DNA of 64,000 bases from Solenopsis invicta (lineage: Eukaryota; Arthropoda; Insecta; Hymenoptera; Formicidae): positions 8,753,037 through 8,817,036 of the forward strand of contig NC_052673.1 in assembly GCF_016802725.1 (NCBI RefSeq), written 5' to 3'. Positions within the stretch are counted from its first letter, which is position 1. Every line of letters begins with the position of its first letter. Below, piece after piece: positions 46,711 through 58,800 of this stretch. The notes beneath the pieces are model-generated. The model was given only the letters and a program-made list of their open reading frames with translations, did no database searches and had not been told where the DNA came from. The translations under genes and the position numbers were made by a program.

Positions 46711-49330
46711 TGTAATATTTTTTTTTTATATGGTATGTTATTTAACTATTTGCTTCGTTAAGAGATAAGAACACGAGTGAATAAAAGCTTGACTTTAATT
46801 AAGAAAATAATTTTCCTAGTTTTGCAACTTCTATAAGATACTTTATACTTTTATTCCTGCAATATAATGGCGGCTCTATATTAGATTGCTAGTCTTTTTA
46901 GTCTCTTTAGTGACATTGGTACCTTGTGTTTCAACACATATCGTAATTCCTTATTTTTAAGTACAATTTTGTGTGTATAACTTTTCAGATTTTTTTATGA
47001 GGGTATATAGTGATACTGCTTTAAAGTCTGTAAAACTCAAGATGTTTTTTAGGTGCTACACGTAAGTGGTCAAATTGATATTATGCGACAAAGCTTCGTG
47101 GAAATTGCTTCTAAGAAACATACGAGATCTTCTCTGCCTATTCTTAAAGATTTAATTAACAGACATCAGAAGATCATCGAGTTATCAGATAATATTGAAG
47201 ACCTTTTCTCAAACATCGCATTATTGCAGTTTATCTGGAATACTTTGGTCATCTGTTGCATTGGCTTTGTGATCGTAATAGTAAGTTATGATTTTTTATC
47301 TCTTTCTCTTTCTTTCTCTTTCTTCAAATAAATATTATGATTAACTTGAAATATTTTGTTTACACTGAAAGAATAATTTTATTGAAATATAGATCTCAAA
47401 ATAATTATGTTGGATTAGTAAAATAATTATATTGGTCGTTTAAGCTGGTTCTGGAATGTCAAAATATTTTGCAGCATTATCGCGTTTGAGCTTTCTACAT
47501 AATTATTTTGATGGTTTAATATAAAATTATTTTTTGATCTGTATTTAGCAAATTTTTTTATACTGAAGTAAAATTGTTCTTTCTGTGCAATTGGGAACAT
47601 AAAAATAACGCATTATCGTTACTTAGAAAATAGTGATCTGTGTTTTTCTGTTATCTTTTTACAAGATTTTAATAATTCTTTTTTTAGAATAACACCCAAT
47701 TATCTATGTTCCTTTTTTACATGTTCAATATAGAATCTGTAGCGGTAATATCAACATGGCATGTGTTATGTATTTATAAGCATAAAAGTAACGATAAAGT
47801 TTTTTACCGTTTTTGTAAGAATGTAGCAGCGTATCGTTAAAATATAAAAAAAGTAACGATCGCTATAAAAAAGAAAGTAACGGTATTACAAGTAATGCGT
47901 TATTTTCCAACCTTGGTACTAAGATATACAAGATATTTGAAAGTACTTTTTAAATTTGAATTAGTGGAATCTTACTGATTTGCAGTGCTATAACTTATAA
48001 TTGTAATCATCAGTGACTATTCATTATTTTTCAATGATTCTGAATAAAAAGGAGGTACTCTCATTGACTGAATCAGTGTATTGTCACTTAAAAACAATAC
48101 ATATATCACTTAAAAACAATACATATATCACTAAACGAGATAATTGTAAATGTATCACATGGAAAAGAGTAATTATTGTAGCTAAAAACGACGTATTGTA
48201 ACTAAATTACGTCGTATATGGACAGCTAATATTCTATTTGTGATTTTAGTTGAAAAAGTTTCCCTGATAAAAACCGATAGAAAACGATAGAAAGTGTCAG
48301 AAACTTGATTCAAAACGACAGAATTCTATTGTTTTGAATCAGGTTCTGACATTTTCTATCGTTTTCTATCGGTCTTTTTAATCAGGGTTAGCAACCTGGT
48401 ACACGAATTTAGCTACACAAAATATTTGATATATCCAAAATATACTCTGTAGCTAAAAGTTATTTTAGGTAACTACATTAATTAGCTACCAAGTGTATTA
48501 CCTATGCATCACTGACATATCGGTTAGTTCCGATAACTATTTTTATGTTGCTATAAGATGTGATTCTGGTAGACATGCGTGTTTCGTTACTAAAGTCTTA
48601 GGAACAACAGCAAATTGTTTTGCTGTAGTTGATAAATTTATAGCTACGACAACAAGTGCAGCCTTAGCAAACCATGGTTAGCTGTAACAGCGAAAATTTT
48701 TCTTTCTGTGCACTGACAACAGACTATTCACTGTCTTTCAGTGAATAATACACTGATTCTAATTTAAAGAGTATGTAAATTACGTACAAGTATTATATAC
48801 ACATTGCAGTCAATCGGCACGGAAGAAGGCGCTACAATGATAACAAAATCTCTCATCTTTTATGTCGCGATAACTCTCGAGGCATTCGTCTTTTGCTACG
48901 CCGGAGAATACCTCAGCGCTAAGGTCAGCGTAAGGTCAACGTAATGGTAGAGTCGTAGAATTCTAAAGTTTTGCGTTATAACTCCCGAAAGAAGATTAAT
49001 TAGACGCGATTAATCGTGGAAGCTCGTTTGTCATTGCAGAGTAAATCCATCGGCGACGCTGCGTACGAGTGCCTCTGGTACGATCTGACACCCAGCGAGT
49101 GTCGGGTCTTGCTGTTCCTCATGCTGAGGTCGCAAAAACGATTAACCATCACCGCGGGAAAGATAACTGATCTGTCCTTGGAAGGTTTCACGACCGTGAG
49201 TTTACTAAAGTCATCCAGCAATCTTCGTCGTCTAAACAATAAGGGCTGAAACAAAAATTAACACGCTTAATTGCTCCAGATTATGAAATCGTCCGCGTCT
49301 TACATATCCGTGTTGAGTGCACTGTATTGA
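45735..49330 (+). CDS. OR-9, odorant receptor (type D), intact
   Basis: The exons are 45735-46015, 46143-46497, 47053-47280, 48810-48923, 49040-49195 and 49280-49330, giving 394 aa. An in-frame ATG at 45681 would add 18 residues. I prefer MLELGKGTIG because it gives an N terminus nearer the family's length. In OR-10/11/12 the start is the MKR methionine, which here reads ATA. LRFIGMWPHC and STISESVEVG mark type D. Exon 2 has MDKDWSDG, exon 3 VLHVSGQIDIM, exon 4 TM6 (FYVAITLEAFVFCYAGEY), exon 5 RSQKRLTITAGK; the end is SVLSALY. The exon 4 donor is AAG|GTCAGC, with a stronger GTAAGG six bases downstream in the same phase, so two extra codons are possible. Intron 1 is only 127 bp. Confidence 0.93.
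46618..46714. repeat. (TGCG)n-(TG)n microsatellite in OR-9 intron 2
   Basis: About 35 bp of TGCG tetramers followed by a TG/TGCG mixture and a TG run. The apparent reading frame of alternating Cys-Val/Arg-Ala-Cys across it (46509-46715) is an artefact of the repeat. Confidence 0.9.
47363..47587. mobile_element. MITE with CACTGAAAG ends in OR-9 intron 3
   Basis: CACTGAAAGAATAATTTTAT and AAGTAAAATTGTTCTTTCTGTG are inverted. The right part (AAATTATTTTTTGATCTGTATTTAGC) resembles 29310-29340 in OR-6 intron 2, so the family is dispersed. Confidence 0.5.
48262..48387. mobile_element. 126-bp near-perfect hairpin element
   Basis: CCCTGATAAAAACCGATAG pairs with CTATCGGTCTTTTTAATCAGGG. The arms, with CGATAGAAAACGATAGAAA repeats, meet at AGAATTCT in the centre. 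It lies in OR-9 intron 3. Confidence 0.75.
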
Positions 49331-50098
49331 AGAGAAACGATAAGTTGGGTATAGGTAAGTCCTCTAGGATACAACACTAATGTAAATTAACTTTCACGGC
49401 AATAACAAACACTATATATATTTTTTTTTAAAGGCGTGCAATGACTTCTATGTAATGCAGGGATAGTTTTAACTAAACGTTCAATTCCGTTGAACGGAAT
49501 GTTGATACATATACCATACATAAGTTAGAGATCTCTAATTTTTGAATAATATTATTTAAAGTCTTACTGTGAAGTGATGTTACTTATATAATGTTATTAC
49601 TGAGAATAATCCAGCTCTTCTTCATGCGCATGTTGAATACTAAATTCTCCACTTTCCTCCTCCACTTTTCTCCTCCACCTTCACCACTGAGCCTGGAGAT
49701 ATTAACATCTTTTTTTTCGACAACCTGTATAATTTCTTTTTCTGTTGGATATAGAAGCGATTGTAGAAATAATGCTCTTCGCATTTAGAACTTTTCATTT
49801 CTACTCGCAATTATCAAGCAATATTATATGAGCTATTGCAGAGAGAAGAGTACTTATAGATGCATTTTGTTTTTTATTCGGTGTACTTATAAGCTCTCAA
49901 GAAATAATGGGATTGGAATAGTTGGTGTATAATTATGATTGATCGAGGGAGAACCTGCGCGCTTTACCGTCTCTCCCTACGATTATTCGCAGAGCGGCGT
50001 TCACATTGCGCGTTTTACTGGACGAAGTTTACGTGCGCTACGGTGCATTGACATCTCGCTAGCCATCGGTTCGTAACGTTCGATTGTCGCAGGGAACA
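49331..50098. other. spacer OR-9 to OR-10; start of the duplicated tract
   Basis: From about 49555 the sequence is alignable to 55320-55853 before OR-11. The last 160 bp (49938-50098) differ from the OR-11 copy at a single base by eye. The short open frames here are shared-noise frames in non-coding DNA. Confidence 0.6.
49930..49947 (+). promoter_or_regulatory. type D upstream motif of OR-10
   Basis: TAATTATGATTGATCGAG, 169 bp before the start codon, followed by a conserved GGAGAACCTGCGCGCTTTAC block. A weaker GCATTTAGAACTTTTCAT at 49781 may be the type D form of the other upstream motif. Confidence 0.5.
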
Positions 50099-53000
50099 AT
50101 GAAGCGCGTAAGCACCATCAGTCTGCCGGTCGAAATCGGCCTCCATTTCATCAGCATGTGGCCGGATTCGACTTATGCGTCTCTTTTAATGTATATGACG
50201 TTAATAGTGACAGTGCAGTATTATCAGTACGCGTATGTCGTTGCGCATTTTGACTTGAACAATATCCCGCTTCTCATGGACTGTCTCGGTCTTACCCTGG
50301 CGCATTCTCTCTGCCTTCTCAAGCTCTCCACCTTATGGTGGAACCGCCGGTAAGATGTATTTTGTTACAGACGTAATTCAAAACAGATAATAGCGATCGC
50401 GGAAGGCAATAGAGCTATTAAATTGTCACTGAATAATTGCCACGAGACGAATAAAGATCGGATTTAATATTAGTATCATATCTAAGTACTTAATCAAATA
50501 CTTAATGTTCCTCTGCCGTTTTCTGTGAAAAAATTTTGTTTGTACACAATACTCGATATATAAGCTGCTTCCTGCAGGACATTTTATTATATTGTAAAAA
50601 CGATGGATGAGGATTGGAAAGAGCGCAATGTCAATGACTTTTACGCGTCTACGATGGTGGGCATGGCGAATCTGTCGCGTCGTTGCTCCATCGCGATGAT
50701 CAGTTTCAATGCTTTTGGTGCCTTTTTCTTTACAATCGGTGAGCACATGCTTCATTCGTTGGTCGCTAACAAAGGTGATCATAAACCTCGAGTACTCCCT
50801 CTAAAAATGCAAGTCCCTTTTGATGTTAGCAAGTCTCCAATTTTTGAGTACTTCTTACTTGGACAATTTCTTTATGAAGTGGTGCTGGCTTCTGTAGTTG
50901 CTATGATTAATTCGTTACTCGTCTCATTGGTAAGTTTGCGATAACTGTAAAAATTTTTATATTTTAATTAATATCCAGTACTATTTATAAGTTATAAGTT
51001 TGTGATAACTCCTATTTATGTTTTAATTGACATTTATTACAGTTTATAGTTCCAAAAATACTTGAGATTTTTTTGCCTCTTTCAAAGAAGAAAAATCTTT
51101 AAAAATTTTTGAAAAAATTTATGCTAATCCAGAACACTATAATAAAAATTTTTTTTTCTTTTTTTGTTATAAACTCTTTAATTTCAAAGTTAAAAAACAT
51201 TTTATAAAAATCAATTTTTTAAACAAAAAATTTAATTATTATTGCAAAATATTATCGCACTATTTAAAAACACTATTTTAAATCTCAAAAAGCAACTGTA
51301 AAATATTATGTTTTTGTTAATCTTTACAATTTGTCTGATAATGTTTCATCAAACTGCAATGCTTCGAAATAAAACAAAAATATTGAAAACAATATTAATT
51401 TTTAATTTTCTGTTATTTAGAAACAAAATAAAATATCTCACTACTGTACATTTCTTTTAAAATAAAAACGGCGCTTTTTATCGCAAATTCAAATTACACG
51501 CAAAGAAACGAAAATACGACTTTGTTTTGTCTCAAAATTTTTTTTTCTAAAAATAGCTTAATTAACTTTTTATTTAAGTTTACTTTTTTATCATATTCAT
51601 TTTGAAGATTATTTAAGAATAATGAAGGCATTTCCAGAAAAATATTTGAAATGAAAGCTTCTTATTTCTTTTGCGTGTAATCTGAATCTGCAATAAAAAT
51701 CACATGTCATGTTTACAAAATTCAACATCCAGTTTGGAGAGTCCATTTCCTGTCGGAACCGTAAGTTAAAAATATCACTGTTCGATAGAGCGTATTTCAT
51801 TTATTTATCAAAATCTTTTTGGGGATTTTGATAAAAATTATTTTTCTTTAAAAGGGGTGTACAAGTGGCCTGGGGATACTTTGTATATCATAGAAACAAA
51901 ATTATAAAACAAATTCAGTTCTATCTCTCTTTTTTTAAATGTATTTTTTTCTTGAAAACTTCTCTTCAATTTTTTGTCACCGTAACTTTTTGTGAGAAAA
52001 TCTCAATTTATAAACAGTAATGTATTCCTTTTTTACTTTTCATTGCTTATAATTATAATACCTTCTACGTGTGTTTCATATGATTAATTTATTTAATTTA
52101 TTTAATTACTACATTAAAAGAAATTCTAAATTTTAATAAATATTTATTTGTGCATTTGCAAGAAAATATTTATTGAATATAATATATATTTTAATATATA
52201 TTTAATATATATTTATTTAAAGGACAACTAATTAAATTTAACTATCGGTTTTCTTTTATTGAGTAAATACTTATGTATCGCAAATAAATATTTTTGTAAA
52301 AATATACAAATAAATATTTATTAAAATTTAATAAATTTTTTTAGTGTAATGATGATCTAATTAATAATAAAATATTAAGATAAGATAATGAGATAAGCTG
52401 CATTTTAACGTTTTAATTGTTCTATATTTATAGATACTTCATGTAAGCGGTCAGATTGATATTATGCGACAAGAAATAAATGAAATTTCTCATGGCAAAT
52501 ACGATTCCAGTACATTTTTAATGGATATCAAAGGCCTCATTTGCAAGCACCAGAAGATTATTACTCTATCAAAAAAAATCGAGAGCTTATTTACTTATAT
52601 TGCGTTAATGCAACTCTTATGGAATACTTTAATCATCTGCTGCTCTGGCTTCATGCTTATACTTGTAAGCGAGACCGATTGATTTGCGATCTTCTAATAG
52701 ATAATTTGCCTCCTTTTGCAGGGTCTCAGTAATAATAAAGAAGCAATGGTTTTAATAAAAACAGCATTCCTTTATTTTGCAAAAGCGTTAGAAGTCTTCG
52801 TGTTTTGCTACGCAGGAGAGTTCTTAAGCTACAAGGTAAGGGTAGAGAATTTGTTTCGTATGTGCACACTATACGTATAATTACATATTTCTTTGCATTT
52901 GTTTTAAAACCGTAAATAGAATCTAATGACCTACCGTAGTACGCCACTGTGAGTGAATTTTTACCCAAGTAATAATTCAAATTTAGTACAGTTTTATTAG

Positions 53001-54170
53001 TTTGTGATAGTATATTTTTTAATTTAAAATAACATTTAATTAAGATAATTTTTTTTAACACTAAAATAGTGTTAATTCAGTTATTCTAATCTTGCAATTT
53101 AAAGAAGATATAAAAAGTATTAAGAAAGTTTCTTATTATGTGGATGTTGAGAAAAATGTGAGTAGTATTCCACAGTTAATTGAAACAAGGATAACTATTA
53201 AAATCATTATTATATAATTACAATAATATTACACGACCATTACGCATAATAAATTCTACTGCATTATATTATAGTTTATTAACAATTATTGATTAATTTG
53301 CTCAATACCTTTTGCTCAAAAAGTAACCGAAATTGTTTATTTAAACGAAGCGTTTGAAACAAAATCGAAATTTCTTTTCGCCTCTCGGTCAAACAATTAA
53401 TAAAAAATACTAATTAAGAGTTATAAAGAGTTTGTGTGAAATAATCCGCAAGAAACAGATTAGATTTGTGAAAAGACAATTCTTAGATTTTTTACCATAA
53501 TAATATACCATTTTATACATCGATGCTGGTACGCAACTTTTTGGCAAAACTCAACATTCGCTAGATTTGGTCCCTTCCAACTTTTTCCTGTTCTCAAAAT
53601 TCAAATTATCACTTGGTGGAAAGCATTTTGAGTCGACACAGGCTTTAAAAGAAAATTCACTGAAAGAGCTGAAAGCCATATCCTTATTGATTTATAAAAA
53701 AGTGTTTTCAAAAATAGTAAAGAATGCAGACTATTTTGAAGTAGACAAATAAATACAAACAAAATAAATTTATTCGAATAATTATCAATTTTTGTATTTT
53801 ATGTAACAATTCCAGCTACGCTTTGAGCAGACGGTTTGATATTGGATAATTAATATTTAAATGATTGTCTTATTCACATGTTTGGTACTTGGATCACTTT
53901 TCAGAATAAATCGATTTGCGACGCAGTATATGAGTCGCTTTGGTACAACTTGATGCCATCCAACTGTCGAGTTTTATTGGTCATAATGATAAGATCGCAA
54001 AAGCAGTTGACAATCACCGCGGGGAAAATTCTTGATCTCACTCTGGATGGATTTATGAGTGTAAGACGTATTACTCATTTCCTAACTTTTCGAGTCTTTT
54101 AACCAAAATTATTTTTTAGGTCATGAAAGCTTCTGCGTCGTATATGTCAGTAATACATGCTATGTGTTAA
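50099..54170 (+). CDS. OR-10, odorant receptor (type D), intact mosaic
   Basis: The exons are 50099-50349, 50578-50929, 52434-52664, 52722-52835, 53905-54060 and 54120-54170, giving 384 aa. The start MKRVSTISLP follows a well-conserved leader; a TTG-initiated extension upstream is not credible. The signature is LHFISMWPDS. Exon 2 has TMDEDWKERN, exon 3 ILHVSGQIDIM. Exon 4 has an unusual TM6 (LYFAKALEVFVFCYAGEF) with a lysine inside it. Exon 5 has RSQKQLTITAGK (Q for R) and the end is SVIHAMC rather than AMY. Exons 1-3 and introns 1-2 closely match OR-11, exons 4-6 do not. Intron 4 carries a dead mariner fragment. The frame is open throughout. Confidence 0.92.
51475..51704. repeat. foldback in OR-10 intron 2, shared with OR-11
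   Basis: TTTTTATCGCAAATTCAAAT and TTACACGCAAAGAAA on the left mirror TTTTGCGTGTAATCTGAA and CTGCAATAAAAATC on the right. The same structure stands at about 57184-57415 in OR-11 intron 2, so insertion preceded the duplication or conversion. Confidence 0.55.
52107..52353. repeat. AT-rich MITE in OR-10 intron 2, shared with OR-11
   Basis: CATTAAAAGAAATTCTAAAT at the left and ATAAATTTTTTTAGTGTAATG at the right are inverted, as are AATAAATATTTATTTGT and ACAAATAAATATTTATT. The OR-11 copy is at about 57841-58078. Confidence 0.55.
53552..53752 (+). pseudogene. C-terminal remnant of a mariner transposase
   Basis: An open stretch of about 66 codons has the typical mariner tail: HSLDLVPSNFFLF (family form SPDLAPSDF, whose D is the third catalytic residue and is kept here), then FKLSLGGKHF, KENSLKELKAI, and a final ADYFEVDK before TAA. 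There is no N-terminal half, no DNA-binding domain and no first two catalytic residues. It lies in the 1.07-kb intron 4 of OR-10. Non-functional for transposition; the host gene's splice sites are unaffected. Confidence 0.85.
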
Positions 54171-55853
54171 GGGAGAAATTCGTTTTTTTTTGCCTTAAAC
54201 ATAGTAAAATTTAGAAATGTTTTTTTAGAAATTAACTATTAAATTAATTTGAAATTTGCATCATGTTTTTATCCATGTTTTAAGAACGTTCAATTTTTTT
54301 TGTTAATTTTTAATTATAAATATAGAAGTTATATATGATTGAATATCACGCTGCGCAAAGTTTTTCATCTACTGGTGTGCACGATATTGATCTTCCAGGT
54401 AATCTAAAACAAAAAAATGGAACGGCGTTTTACTTTATGCACATTTAATTTCAGTTTGATAAACCAGAATTAAAGAAAAAGATTATTATGGAAGTGATTA
54501 ATTTTCAAATCAAAATTATAGCTTTTACTATCAAAATTCATCCATTTTTATTATTAAAAAAAATATGTAACTTATCAATATTCTGGTTCATTAAACGATA
54601 AAGTAATGTTTACTAAACATGCAAGCCAAGTTTTAAGGTAATCGGTTCAATAATTACAAAAATATCATGCACATCATCCGCAAAATTACTTTTTCGAGAT
54701 AACACCGTTTAAAGGTTTAAGTTTAGTTTATATAAGTATATGAAGTACTTACATGATTTTTCTGTTACTCAGCTATTCTAGAGCCATATAGTAATCCTTT
54801 CTCTTTTTCGTAGAATTGAGTCATTTGTTTGCATCTACGCTTTGTCCGAGCTTCTTTTGTAGCCCCAAGGCTTCGTCGCGTTAATCTTTCAAACTATTGA
54901 TATTGCTATTCGGAATATATTTTAGCTTTTTTTCTTATAACTCTTCCTATCGTTGTCATAGTTTTAAGGATAGCATAAAAATCTTAAAAATTCTCTTAAA
55001 AATTCCGGTTGCTAAATAAGCCGTGATTTTAATTATTTCTCGTTATTATTTTAAGTTTCACCACCCAAACTTTCTAACAATTCTCTTAATAATATATCTT
55101 CGAAAATAGGCTTTATGATTTGCTGAACATCTTCATGTAGTGGCGGTTTATGATCGAATTCAACAAGACCTGCGTTCGGTTGAGTTAAGACTGACTCATA
55201 ACTTCGGAAGTTTAAGGAATTCCAAAATAAAATTTTCTGGTGATATTCTTGAGATGTTAAACTAAAATATTTTGTTAAAAAAAACCGATTTTTTTTACCC
55301 GAAAAACCAAATTTTGTTTTTAAAGTTTTACTGTGATGTTACTTATATGTATAATGTTATCATTGAGAATAATCGAGCTCTCCTTCATACGCATACTGAA
55401 TACTAAATGTTTTCCACTTTCCTCTTCCAATTACCTTCACTTTGTGCCTAGAGATATTAACATCTTTTTTTTCTTTGACAACCTGTACAATTTTTTTCTG
55501 TTGGATATAGATGCGATTGTAGAAATAATGCTCTTCGCATTTAGAACTTTTCATTTCTACCCGCAATTATCAAGCAATATTATGAGCTATTGCAGAGAGG
55601 AGAGTACTTATAGATGCGTTTTGTCTTTCTATTCTGTGTACTTATAAGCTCTCAAGAAATAATAGGATTGAAATAGTCGGTGTATAATTACGATTGATCG
55701 AGGGAGAACCTGCGCGCTTTACCGTCTCTCCCTACGATTATTCGGAGAGCGGCGTTCACATTGCGCGTTTTACTGGACGAAGTTTACGTGCGCTACGGTG
55801 CATTGACATCTCGCTAGCCATCGGTTCGTAACGTTCGATTGTCGCAGGGAACA
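54171..55853. other. spacer OR-10 to OR-11
   Basis: AT-rich 3' flank of OR-10 without a recognised element up to about 55300. There is a patch at 54800-54930 with promoter-like composition (TTTGTTTGCATCTACGC) but no exon after it. From 55320 it matches the OR-10 5' flank. The frame at 55333-55647 is non-coding: its counterpart before OR-10 is not open. Confidence 0.5.
55685..55702 (+). promoter_or_regulatory. type D upstream motif of OR-11
   Basis: TAATTACGATTGATCGAG, 169 bp before the start, in the nearly unchanged 160-bp leader shared with OR-10. Confidence 0.5.
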
Positions 55854-58800
55854 ATGAAGCGCGTAAGCACCATCAGCCTCCCGATCGAAATCGGCCTCCG
55901 TTTCATCGGCATGTGGCCGGATTCGGCTTACGCGACTCTCTATTGGTTAATTTATATGGCGACAATGGTGATAGTGCAGTATTATCAGTATGCATATGTC
56001 GTTAGGCATTTTGACTTGAGCGATATCCCGCTTCTCATGGACTGTCTCGGTCTTACCCTGGCGTATACTCTCGCCTTTCTCAAGCTCTTTGCCTTATGGT
56101 GGAACCGCCGGTAAGATGTGTTTTGTTGCAGACGTAATTCAAAACATAATAATAGCGATCGCGGAAGGCAATAGAGCTATTAAATTGTCACTGAATAATT
56201 TCGATGAGACAAATGAAGATCGGATTTAATATTAGTACCATATCTAAGTAATCATTTATACTTAAATGTTCTTCTGTCCCTTTCTGTGAAAAAATTTTGT
56301 TTGTACAATACTTGATATATAAGCTGCTTCCTGCAGGACATTTTATTATATTGTAAAAGCGATGGATGAGGATTGGAAAGAGTGCAATGTCAATGACTCT
56401 TACGCGTCTACGATGGTGGGCATGGCAGATCTATCGCGTCGTTGCTCCAACGTGATGATCAGTATCAACGCATTAGCTGCCTTTTTCCTTTCAATCGGCG
56501 AGCACATGCTTCAGTCGATGGGCGATGCTAATAAAGTTGATAATAATCCTCGAGAACTCCCTATAAAAATGGAATTTCCTTTTGATGTTAGCGAATCTCC
56601 AATTTTTGAGTGCTTCTTAATTGGGCAATTTCTTTATGAACTGGTGCTCGCTTCTATAGTTGGTATGATGAATGCGTTACTCGTCTCATTGGTGAGTTTG
56701 TGATAACTCTGTGAAAATTTTTATGTTTTAATTGACATCATTATCGTTTATAAGTTCAAAAATACTTGAGATTTTCTCGCCTCTTACAAAGAAAAGAAAT
56801 CTTTAAAAATTTTTGAAAAAATTTATGCTAATTGAGAATACTATAATAATATGGTTTTTTTTTCTTTTTCTGTAAACTCTTTAATTTTAAAGTTAAGAAA
56901 CATTTTATAAAAATCCATTTTTACGCAACAAATTTAATTATTATTGCAAAATATTGTCACACTAATTAGAAATACTATTTTAAAGCTCAAAAATCAACTT
57001 TAAAATACTTTTTTGTTGTTTTTGTTAATCTTTATAATTTGTCTGATAATGTTTCATCAAACTGCAGTGCTTCAAAATAAAACAAATATATTGGAAACTA
57101 TATTATTTTTCAATTTTCTATAATTTAGAAACAAAATAAAGTATCTTACTACCGTACATTTCTTTTAAAATGAAAATATGGGGCTTTTTATTACAAATTC
57201 GAATTACACGCAAAAATAAGAAATAAGACTCTGTTTTGTTTCAAAAAATTTTTTTTCTAAAAATAGCTCAATTAACTTTTTATTTAAGTTTACTTTTTCA
57301 TCATATTTATTTTTAAGATTAATTAAGAATAATGGAGACATTTTGAAAAAAAATATTTAAAATAAAAGTTTCTTATTTGTTTTGCGTGTAATCCGAATCT
57401 ACAATAAAAATTACATGTCATGTTTACAAAATTCAACATTCAATTTGGACAGTCCATTTCCCGTCGGAACCGTAAGTTAAAAACATCACCATTCGATAGA
57501 GCGTATTTCATTTATTTATTAAAATCTTTTTAGGGATTTTTGATAAAAATTATTTCCCTTTAAAAGAGGTATACGAGTGGCCTGGGGATACTTTGTATAT
57601 TGTAGAAACAAAATTATAAAACAAATTTAGTTCTATCTCTCTTTTTTAAAATGTATTTTTTAGTTGAAAAAAATTTCTCTACAATTTTTTTTTTTTTTTT
57701 TTTTTTTTGAGGTAACTTTTGTGTGCGAGAAAATCTCGACTTTATAAACGGTAATGTATTCTCCCTTTACTTTTTCAGTGCTTATAATTATAATAGTTTC
57801 TATGTATGTTTTAATATGTTTAATTTAATTTATTTAATTAATACACTAAAAAGAAATTCTAAATTTTAATAAATATTTGTTTGTACATTTGTAAAAAAAT
57901 ATTTACTAAATATTTACTAAATGTAAATATATATTTATTTAATAAAAAGACAACTAATTACATTTAACTATCGATTTTCTTTTATTGAGTAAATACTTAT
58001 GTATCGCAAGCAAATATTTCGTTTAAATATACAAACAAATATCTATTAAAGTTTAGTAAATTTTTTTTAGTGTAATGTTGATCTAATTAATAATAAAATA
58101 CTAAGGTAAGAAAGTAAAATAAGTTTAAGATTGTTCTATATTTATAGATACTTCATGTAAGTGGACAGATTGATATTATGCGACAAGACATAAATGAAAT
58201 TTCTTATGGCAAATACGATCCCAGCGCATCTTTAAATGTTATCAAAGGCCTCATTTGCAAGCACCAAAAGATTATTACTCTATCAGAAAACATCGAGAGC
58301 TTATATACTTATATTGCGTTAATGCAACTCTTATGGAATACCTTGGTCATCTGCTGCACTGGTTTTGTGATTATAATCGTGAGTAATGAGTGTGGCTATT
58401 GTTCCATGCTTTCGATAAAAAATATTTCTTCGGTGTTCTATTGCAGACTATTGGTACCAACGATAGTGGTACAACTTCGATCAAATCTGTGAGTTTTTAT
58501 ATGGCAATTACTCTAGAAGTTTTCATACTCTGCTTTGCCGGAGAATTTTTGAGCGCCAAGGTTCGTAAAGAACTTTATATATCGATGATTATCTTTTCTA
58601 TTTTTATATTTTTTATAAAATTATATTTTTTATAAAAAAATATTACAAGATATATGTTTTGACCGACGGAAAACGCTTCTAAGTTTATCGATTGTCTATT
58701 CATTGTGTTTCGAAATGAAATTACTTTGTTTATAGAGTAGGTCAATTAGCGATGCGGTGTATGAGTCACTTTGGTACGACATGCCGCCGACAAATAGCCG

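Noticed and set aside
46509..46715. Open frame with repeated Cys-Val-Arg-Ala motifs
   Set aside because: It is a (TGCG)n/(TG)n microsatellite inside OR-9 intron 2; the periodic peptide follows from the repeat.
47689..47755. Possible extra exon 4 in OR-9 intron 3 (acceptor-like TTTTTTTAG then MFLFYM)
   Set aside because: Only a short TTTTTTACAT match to real exon 4s; no conserved EAF or GEYLS part, no donor, and the true exon 4 is present at 48810.
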